Shown here: one piece after another, positions 16,766-22,213 of the stretch
Layout: each line of letters opens with the position of its first letter
Position numbering within the stretch: position 1 is the stretch's first letter
Assembly: GCA_041161475.1 (NCBI GenBank)
Contig: JBEAUL010000100.1
Location: 1 to 22,213, forward strand
DNA from: JBEAUL01 sp041161475
GTDB lineage: Bacteria > Pseudomonadota > Gammaproteobacteria > UBA6186 > Azoamicaceae
Direction: 5' to 3'
Length of the DNA: 22,213 bases
Notes under the pieces: model-generated
Database searches by the model: none
What the model was told of the DNA's origin: nothing
Seen by the model: only the letters and a program-made list of their open reading frames with translations
Program-made: the position numbers and the translations under genes

Positions 16766-17607
16766 AGTCTGTCGATCCATTTAAGGACTTGCTACATACT
16801 GAAAAACCCCTGCAAATTGTGGGGGTCATTAATGCGCTGTGCGCTTTGTTAGCGGCTCGGGCAGGTTTTAAAGCCATATACTTGTCTGGTGCTGGGGTTG
16901 CCAATGCTGATTTTGGTTTACCAGATATCGGTCTTACCTCTCTCAGTGAAGTGGCAGAGCAAACACGGCGTATTGTATCAGTAACAGCATTGCCTTTATT
17001 GGTCGATGCGGATACTGGCTGGGGTGATCATGCCTCAGCCATTGCCCGCACCATTACCGTACTCGAAAGAGCCGGTGCAGCCGGTTTACACTTAGAAGAT
17101 CAAGTATGGCCCAAACGCTGTGGCCATCTGGCAGGTAAGCATATTATCTCTAAAGCCATGATGGTGGATAAAATTAAAGCTGCGGTAGACAGCTGTCAGC
17201 GCAAGGGTTTTCATCTGATGATTCGAACCGATGCCCTTGCAGTAGAAGGTGAATCAAAGACCTTAGAAAGAATTCAAGCATATGTTGAAGCAGGCGCCAG
17301 CAGTATTTTTTTAGAGGGCGTCTCTCGTCTTGAAACTTATTCAACATTTGTGCATAAAATATCTGTACCTGTATTGGCCAATTTAACGGAATTTGGAAAA
17401 ACACCCTTATTTACCATAAAAGAAATGGAGCAAACAGGTGTTAGCATGCTATTGTACCCATTAAGTGCATTTCGTATGATGAACCAAGCTGCCGAAAAAA
17501 CCTATGCGGTTATTCGACAACAAGGTTCACAACAATTGATTATCAAAGACATGCAAACCAGACAATCTTTATACGATTTACTGGATTATGAATCCAACTT
17601 ACCATAG
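16762..17607 (+). CDS. prpB: 2-methylisocitrate lyase PrpB
   Basis: PrpB performs the last step of the 2-methylcitrate cycle, splitting 2-methylisocitrate into pyruvate and succinate in the cytosol. The 281-residue protein of the isocitrate lyase/PEP mutase superfamily shows VDADTGWGDH (81-90) for Mg2+ binding, HLEDQ (110-114) and the signature KRCGH (118-122) with catalytic Cys120. It lacks the large insertions of true isocitrate lyase and matches PrpB in length (about 290). Its ATG overlaps the translocase TGA (ATGA), so translation is probably coupled and it has no promoter of its own. Its last 9 bases overlap the 3' end of the convergent unknown gene. The partners prpC and prpD lie 1.5 kb further on, in a separate transcript. 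Confidence 0.94.
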   Translation: MKSVDPFKDLLHTEKPLQIVGVINALCALLAARAGFKAIYLSGAGVANADFGLPDIGLTSLSEVAEQTRRIVSVTALPLLVDADTGWGDHASAIARTITVLERAGAAGLHLEDQVWPKRCGHLAGKHIISKAMMVDKIKAAVDSCQRKGFHLMIRTDALAVEGESKTLERIQAYVEAGASSIFLEGVSRLETYSTFVHKISVPVLANLTEFGKTPLFTIKEMEQTGVSMLLYPLSAFRMMNQAAEKTYAVIRQQGSQQLIIKDMQTRQSLYDLLDYESNLP

Positions 17608-18750
17608 CGAAGGTGATTGAGCATACTTAGCTTCTATTTGGTTTTCTTCAGACTCTCCTTTTGTATCTGAGTCATGCAGAAAAGTCTGGCTACCAGTAGG
17701 GCTATAATTGATGAAAAAAAGCGAGGATGGAGAATTGGGAGGGGTAGATGGTAAAGGCAGGTCTTCCATTTCAAACACTTCTTCTTGTTTGATGCTCAGT
17801 TGATTGATATGCTCAAGTATTGTGCTAATTTCTGCTCTCGCTGTTGTAGGAAAGGGTGATTGCGCTTCATGTGCTTGTGCTTCGGTTAATAGCTGACGTA
17901 TGCATTTTAATTGAAGCCACTCGGGTTGAGTATTGTCTTTTTTGGCCTTTTCTTTCAATAAAATTTTGGCTTGGTTTAGCCTGGCCAGACCTGCTTTTCC
18001 AGGATGGCCGTTTATTGCATAAGTAAACATGTTGTTAAAAGCGTCGTATGCCTCTGTCAGTTGTCCTAATTTTAGGAAGCAGTTGCCACGACATTCTTCA
18101 ATATTTAATAAATTATTTTGATCACTTGACCAGTCATATGGTTTATTATCCACAGTGTTAACTGTTTCAAAACAATCGGCGTATTTCTCAATGTCCAGTA
18201 AGCAGTTTTCTATTTTGTGCCTTTCATAGGCAGTATAAGAGACTTTTTTTAATTGAGCGCCCTCTATGACAGCAATAAACAGATGGGGAGGACGGTTTAA
18301 TATGTCCATACATCTACGATCTATCAGTCTAATTTTTTGTAAATCTTCATTAAGTAAGACATGTTTATTTTCGATGTCAAGAGTGCCATAGGCATTTGAT
18401 AAAAGACGTATGCGTAAATAAAAGAGTGGAATTGCATAAATGGAAAGCAGTGTCATCAACTGTTTTTGATCGTTTGTAGCCTTTTTTTCAGTTAAGAATT
18501 GCTCTACCATTTCAATGGCTTCATTACAGTCTTTCAATGTTTTTAATGCGAAAGTCGCACGGTTAAGATCTTTTGCATTGATCATCAACCCATAATGTTG
18601 ATTAGAGATAAATTCTGCGTATTTAAAGCATAAATGAATATTTTCATTATTCAGTTTGTGTAAATTTATTTGTCTTGCGATGTTTTTTATTTGTGCCATT
18701 TTTTCAATAAAAGCGGTGTTATTGAGTAATAGGCAGGCTGTTTGTAACAT
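17599..18750 (-). CDS. Unrecognised helical-repeat-like protein, longest open part
   Basis: I do not recognise this 383-residue protein. It is mostly predicted alpha-helix, with segments such as CRGNCFLKLGQLTEAYDAFN (about 219-238) that resemble one TPR-like helix pair. A low-complexity acidic and proline/serine-rich stretch (EMEDLPLPSTPPNSPSS) and a charged tail follow. There is no signal peptide, membrane segment or catalytic motif. Its A+T-rich, Asn/Lys-rich composition differs from the neighbouring metabolic genes, which would fit an accessory or effector-type gene. The ATG at 18750 has no ribosome site, and the same frame continues upstream to a better start at 18927, interrupted by a single TGA. 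This open part is therefore probably the body of a broken longer gene. It lies opposite prpB and prpC, splitting the prp genes. Confidence 0.55.
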   Translation of the reverse strand: MLQTACLLLNNTAFIEKMAQIKNIARQINLHKLNNENIHLCFKYAEFISNQHYGLMINAKDLNRATFALKTLKDCNEAIEMVEQFLTEKKATNDQKQLMTLLSIYAIPLFYLRIRLLSNAYGTLDIENKHVLLNEDLQKIRLIDRRCMDILNRPPHLFIAVIEGAQLKKVSYTAYERHKIENCLLDIEKYADCFETVNTVDNKPYDWSSDQNNLLNIEECRGNCFLKLGQLTEAYDAFNNMFTYAINGHPGKAGLARLNQAKILLKEKAKKDNTQPEWLQLKCIRQLLTEAQAHEAQSPFPTTARAEISTILEHINQLSIKQEEVFEMEDLPLPSTPPNSPSSLFFINYSPTGSQTFLHDSDTKGESEENQIEAKYAQSPSLW

Positions 18751-18927
18751 TGGTTTTTTTGATAATTGAGATTTATCTAAAAGAGCATTACAGAAATCAA
18801 ACAGAGTCTCGATATGTCCCAGCGCATGCTCATCCGCTACAATAAGTGCGTTATTCTGTCACATGCAGTCTATGATTTTTTGCAATCCTAAGATTGCGTC
18901 TTCTACTGTTTTTTGTTCAGTTTTCAT
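18751..18927 (-). pseudogene. In-frame 5' extension of the unknown gene, with one TGA stop
   Basis: Reading leftwards from ATG at 18927, 22 codons beginning MKTEQKTVEDAILGLQ run to a TGA at 18859-18861. The same frame then continues without a stop (QNNALIVADEHALGHIETLF and on) into the 383-residue open part. AAAGGA lies about 11 nt before this ATG, and a promoter-like pair lies further upstream, so 18927 looks like the original start of a gene of about 442 codons. A single base change would explain the TGA. TGA also ends other genes here, for example the translocase, so recoding as tryptophan is unlikely. Confidence 0.62.
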
Positions 18928-18972
18928 GCTAACAAAGTATCCTTTAAGAAGTTCTAAGGTATTGGAGGGCTA

Positions 18973-19001
18973 ATGATACTAATTTTTAAGTTTTATCGCA
19001 A
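18973..19001 (-). promoter_or_regulatory. Putative promoter of the unknown gene
   Basis: On the minus strand, TTGCGA (18996-19001) and TATCAT (18973-18978, 5 of 6 to consensus) are spaced by 17 A/T-rich bases. They lie about 45 bases upstream of the ATG at 18927, not near the ATG at 18750, which supports the longer original gene. Confidence 0.4.
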
Positions 19002-19081
19002 TTTAATACTTTTTTTGAGAGTCGTGGTAAGATAGGTTAAGAAATGTACGGATAGTTTTTTACAGGGATCTGGTTGATTGC

Positions 19082-20176
19082 ATGGACAAAGAAAAAGCGG
19101 TTGGTGAAACAGCTATTTGTAGTGTAGGTGAGGGGCATGGCTTAAGGTATCGCGGTTATTCTATACAAGAGCTAAGTCAATCGGCAAACTTTGAAGAAGT
19201 GGCTTATTTACTGTTATATGGTGATTTACCCGACAGAGCACAACTCTATCGTTTTCAACAACTGTTTGCCAACAGTGTTATTTTACCCCAATCTATTAAA
19301 GCCATGCTTGAAATGTTGCCTAAAACAGTACATCCCATGAATATCTTGCGTACAGTATGTTCTTTATTGGGTACAGTAGAGCCAGAATATGCTGTTGGTG
19401 CAGAACCAGAGTTAGCCATACGTACGATAGGCGTTTCGATTACCGCATTGGCCTATTGGCATCATTTTCATTTAACCGGTAAACGCTTGATTGCTTCTTT
19501 TAAACAACAGCTGATTGCAGAATATGTGCTCACTGTGTTACATCAAACCACTGTTGATGAATCCTGGGTATGGGCTTTAAATATTGCGCTTATTTTGTAT
19601 GCAGAACATGAATTTAACGCTTCTACCTATGCGGCAAGAGTTACCGTATCCACTGAATCAGACTTTTATTCGGGCATTGTCAGCGCTATAGGCACATTAA
19701 AAGGCCCCTTACATGGAGGCGCAAATGAAGCTGCTATGACATTAATATCCGCTTTTAAAACACCGGAAGCAGCCAAAAAAGGGATTTTAAAGCGCTTGAG
19801 CAACCATGAAAAGATAATGGGGTTTGGACATCGGGTATATAAAAATGGCGATCCGCGTTCTCCTATTATTAAGTCAGTGGCGCATCAGCTCACCCAACGC
19901 CTTGGAAAAACGCGTTTATTTGATGTTGCAGAAGCCATTGAAGAAACGATGGAAACAGAAAAACAGTTAAAAACAAATTTAGATTTTTATAGTGCAATTG
20001 TTTTTCATTGCCTGGGTATTAAAACAGACTTTTTTACTCCAATCTTTGTTTTTTCTCGTATCACAGGCTGGTCTGCGCATATAATGGAACAGCGACAACA
20101 CAATCGTTTAATTCGGCCATTGGCAAAATACGTTGGCCCTAAAAACCGTGCTTTTGTACCCATGAACGAAAGATAA
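19082..20176 (+). CDS. prpC: 2-methylcitrate synthase PrpC (citrate synthase family)
   Basis: PrpC condenses propionyl-CoA with oxaloacetate to 2-methylcitrate, the entry step of the methylcitrate cycle, and usually also has weak citrate synthase activity. The 364-residue protein starts with the typical GETAICSVGEGHGLRYRGYS segment and carries the citrate synthase catalytic set: His211 in GPLHGGANE, His250 in GFGHRVY and Asp301 in LDFYSAI. The short form (about 370-390 residues) and the adjacent prpD argue for PrpC over housekeeping GltA. The ribosome site is poor (AGGG about 15 nt upstream of ATG) and no better start is in frame. A weak TTGAGA box at 19015 has only a poor -10. prpD follows after 5 nt. 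Confidence 0.92.
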   Translation: MDKEKAVGETAICSVGEGHGLRYRGYSIQELSQSANFEEVAYLLLYGDLPDRAQLYRFQQLFANSVILPQSIKAMLEMLPKTVHPMNILRTVCSLLGTVEPEYAVGAEPELAIRTIGVSITALAYWHHFHLTGKRLIASFKQQLIAEYVLTVLHQTTVDESWVWALNIALILYAEHEFNASTYAARVTVSTESDFYSGIVSAIGTLKGPLHGGANEAAMTLISAFKTPEAAKKGILKRLSNHEKIMGFGHRVYKNGDPRSPIIKSVAHQLTQRLGKTRLFDVAEAIEETMETEKQLKTNLDFYSAIVFHCLGIKTDFFTPIFVFSRITGWSAHIMEQRQHNRLIRPLAKYVGPKNRAFVPMNER

Positions 20177-20181
20177 CAGTT

Positions 20182-21636
20182 ATGACAAAGCACTCTGCCA
20201 ATACCCCATTATACGACTTGCTTATTCAGCGTATTATTGACTATGTGTATCAAAAAAATAATTTTCACCAAGACATGGCATTAATGCGCTCTGCCTATGT
20301 GACCTTACTAGATGCAATGGCTTGTTTGGCTCGAGGCATCTTGATCCCAGAATGTCGGCATTTATTAGGGCCTATTGTACCTGGTACGCTTGTACCCAAT
20401 GGTGCGCATGTTTTAGGAACAAATCACGTATTAGATCCGGTAAAAGCAGCTTTTGATATGGGCACAGCGATTAGGTGGTTAGATTATAACGATACCTGGT
20501 TATCAAAAGAATGGGGGCATCCATCCGACAATTTGGGTGGCATTTTAGCCGTTGCCGATATTGTTGCACAACGTCGACTATTGCAGAAAAAGACACCCTT
20601 ATTATTAGAAGATGTATTGATTGCCATGATACAAGCCTATGAAATTCAAGGCATCTTAGCGATTGATAATGCCTTTAATGCTGTCGGCATTGATCATGTT
20701 TTACTGGTTAAAATTGCAACCACTGCGGTCGTGTCAAAATTATTGGGGTTATCGCGAGCCAAAGCCTTAATCGCTTTATCTCATGCTTGGATAGATGGCC
20801 ATAGCTTACGTATTTATCGACATGCGCCCAATGTTGGATCGCGAAAATCATGGGCTGCAGGAGATGCCAGTGCCAGAGGTGTTTTTTTAAGCTATTTGGC
20901 AGATAAAGGTATATCGCCATGTCCTACGGCAATTACAGAACAGCATTGGGGACTGCAATCTGTTTTATTTAAAGGGCAAGCCATTACCCTACATCAGCCC
21001 TTAGATGCTTATGTATTGCCAAAAGTACTGTTTAAAGTGGCTTTTCCAGCCGAATTTCATGCCCAAACGGCAGCAGAAGCTGCATTGATATTACATGCTC
21101 AAGTCACTTTGCGCTTATCAGAGATTGAACGCATCGAAATTGTTACGCAGCAACCTGCGATGGATATTATTGTTAAAAATGGTCCGCTGAATAATTCTGC
21201 CGACAGAGACCATTGTTTGCAATATATTGTTGCAGTGGCATTATTATATGGGGAGATTACCGATGCATCGTATTCAGATCAGATTGCTTCCGATCCAAGG
21301 ATTGATGCATTACGAAAAAAAACAGTCGTGACGCTTGACTCAAGCTTTTATGCGCGTTATTTAGATTTATCCGATCGAGCCATTCCGAATCAAGTACGCG
21401 TCTTTTTTTCAGATGGTACTGCAACAGAAGCGGTAACAGTACTCTATCCTTTAGGACACCCAAGACGACGCGAGGAAGCACTGCCCTATTTAAAGAAAAA
21501 ATTTATAGAGGCCATGCTATTGCTGTTTCCTGATAGGTCTTCAGATAACTGGGAGCAACTCTGGATATCTGATGATTTGAAACGTTCTTTTGGCAGTTGG
21601 ATGCGCCATTTTTTGCCATTAAATCTGGATAAATAA
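20182..21636 (+). CDS. prpD: 2-methylcitrate dehydratase PrpD
   Basis: PrpD dehydrates 2-methylcitrate to 2-methyl-cis-aconitate, the second step of the methylcitrate cycle. It belongs to the MmgE/PrpD family and needs no Fe-S cluster. The 484-residue product matches PrpD length (about 483). Recognisable blocks are AAFDMGTAIRWLDYNDTW with EWGHPSDNLGGI just after it (residues about 91-116), DHVLLVKIATTA, the WAAGDASARG segment near 230, and a C-terminal LYPLGHPRRREEALPYLKKK tail. It begins 5 nt after prpC, so the two form an operon. The PrpD form is used here instead of the AcnD/PrpF pair, and a separate aconitase would be expected to hydrate the product before PrpB. No terminator was seen after it. 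Confidence 0.95.
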   Translation: MTKHSANTPLYDLLIQRIIDYVYQKNNFHQDMALMRSAYVTLLDAMACLARGILIPECRHLLGPIVPGTLVPNGAHVLGTNHVLDPVKAAFDMGTAIRWLDYNDTWLSKEWGHPSDNLGGILAVADIVAQRRLLQKKTPLLLEDVLIAMIQAYEIQGILAIDNAFNAVGIDHVLLVKIATTAVVSKLLGLSRAKALIALSHAWIDGHSLRIYRHAPNVGSRKSWAAGDASARGVFLSYLADKGISPCPTAITEQHWGLQSVLFKGQAITLHQPLDAYVLPKVLFKVAFPAEFHAQTAAEAALILHAQVTLRLSEIERIEIVTQQPAMDIIVKNGPLNNSADRDHCLQYIVAVALLYGEITDASYSDQIASDPRIDALRKKTVVTLDSSFYARYLDLSDRAIPNQVRVFFSDGTATEAVTVLYPLGHPRRREEALPYLKKKFIEAMLLLFPDRSSDNWEQLWISDDLKRSFGSWMRHFLPLNLDK

Positions 21637-21701
21637 ATCCAAATAGACAACAATTAAAACAGGGATATGAAACACAGATGCATGGATGATGGCGATTTTA
21701 T

Positions 21702-22213
21702 ATGTTTAGTGGTGCAACGCAGATATTAAAAAATTCAATTGGTTTTCGATTATTACGTTCAGTACTGTTTTGGTATATATTTTCTTCTTTGTTTTTTTTC
21801 TTTATTCAATTGGCCGTGATATATAAAGATGAACGCGTTTCTATCGAAGCAAGAGCCAAAAATGAGTTAATCAATGTTTCAAACATGATCTCATTTCCCT
21901 TGTCTTTGGCCTTAGAAAAAAAAGACCTCAATGGGATAAAATCAGTGATGAGGCTTGTGAGCAATAATCCTTTTGTACAAGAAATAGAGATTACAAGCCA
22001 ACAATCCCCTAATTTCAATCAAGAGATTAAGCTATCAGAAAAATCAGAAAACGCGTCCTGGGTCAGATTTTCTAGCAATTTATTTGGTTTAATAGAAGGA
22101 AAACAAGGAATATTAGGTTCCCTTACCTTATCTACATCTGTCAAGTATGGTTTTTTTGCGGTTGTAACCAATACAATGATTGTGTCTGCATTAATTAATA
22201 CACTGATTAATAT
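21702..22213 (+). CDS. N-terminal part of a two-transmembrane sensor protein (3' end outside window)
   Basis: An open frame from ATG 21702 runs off the window after 170 codons. The layout is a short cytosolic start, a first membrane helix (about residues 17-41, rich in Phe and Leu), a region of about 110 residues that should be periplasmic, and a second hydrophobic segment from about residue 151. The segment SLALEKKDLNGIKSVMRL followed by NPFVQEIEI resembles the extracytoplasmic sensor of hybrid histidine kinases and diguanylate cyclases, in which a paired-helix region precedes HAMP. The output domain lies beyond the window, so kinase versus cyclase cannot be decided. There is no clear ribosome site, and an in-frame TGA at 21687 limits upstream extension. 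It follows prpD by 65 nt on the same strand. Confidence 0.7.
   Translation, partial: MFSGATQILKNSIGFRLLRSVLFWYIFSSLFFFFIQLAVIYKDERVSIEARAKNELINVSNMISFPLSLALEKKDLNGIKSVMRLVSNNPFVQEIEITSQQSPNFNQEIKLSEKSENASWVRFSSNLFGLIEGKQGILGSLTLSTSVKYGFFAVVTNTMIVSALINTLIN

Noticed and set aside
18859..18861. TGA read as tryptophan or selenocysteine
   Set aside because: TGA serves as a normal stop elsewhere in the window (translocase gene), and no SECIS-like hairpin was apparent after it.
21667..21729. 20-codon reading frame starting at ATG 21667 after AGGG
   Set aside because: Very short, with no recognisable sequence, spacing to AGGG too tight, and it overlaps the sensor gene in another frame.
1..22213. 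CRISPR arrays, insertion sequences, prophage, tRNA or rRNA genes, or a new defence island
   Set aside because: No repeat-spacer pattern, transposase, integrase, tRNA cloverleaf or clustered unknown genes was seen by reading both strands; a covariance-model scan was not possible.

Overview
The window looks like a chromosomal segment of a host-associated gammaproteobacterium, most plausibly from the Legionellales (Coxiella/Legionella/Berkiella/Rickettsiella relatives). The case rests on gene content: an NTT-family ATP/ADP translocase (an energy-parasitism protein almost restricted to obligate intracellular bacteria and plastids), a PPi-dependent phosphofructokinase, the 2-methylcitrate cycle genes prpB, prpC and prpD, and an AddB-like nuclease paired with an AddA-like helicase. 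The genus is an inference. No rRNA, tRNA, CRISPR array, transposase or phage gene was seen. Coding density is high and no gene-free stretch exceeds 300 bases.

Layout. (1) 1-1485: the C-terminal 403 codons of pnp, a strong 12-bp hairpin terminator, then a decayed StbDE/RelBE-type toxin-antitoxin relic (an antitoxin without its N-terminus and a toxin reduced to 8 codons). (2) 1482-7685, all on the minus strand, in transcription order: glycerophosphodiester phosphodiesterase, metN-metI-metQ (methionine ABC importer), nhaD (Na+/H+ antiporter) and pfp. (3) 7832-14550, plus strand: a CPA1 Na+/H+ antiporter abutting an AddB-like PD-(D/E)XK nuclease, then an AddA-like UvrD-family helicase that ends soon after its last helicase motif. 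(4) 14524-15069, minus strand: a YgjP-like zinc metallopeptidase, convergent with the helicase. (5) 15176-17607, plus strand: the ATP/ADP translocase and prpB, overlapping as ATGA. (6) 17599-18927, minus strand: an unrecognised helical-repeat-like protein whose 5' part is cut off by one in-frame TGA. (7) 19082-21636, plus strand: prpC and prpD. (8) 21702 to the window end: the start of a two-TM sensor protein.

How the genes fit together. ATP import, PPi-dependent glycolysis, methionine import, Na+/H+ exchange and propionyl-CoA disposal (PrpC, PrpD, PrpB) suit a cell living on host metabolites. PrpB is separated from PrpC/PrpD by an opposite-strand gene of unknown function and is instead coupled to the ATP/ADP translocase. 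The least ordinary items are the toxin-antitoxin fossil, the interrupted unknown gene inside the prp locus, the shortened AddA-like helicase beside a nuclease-competent AddB-like partner, and the translocase-prpB coupling. I did not find a convincing entirely new multi-gene system.
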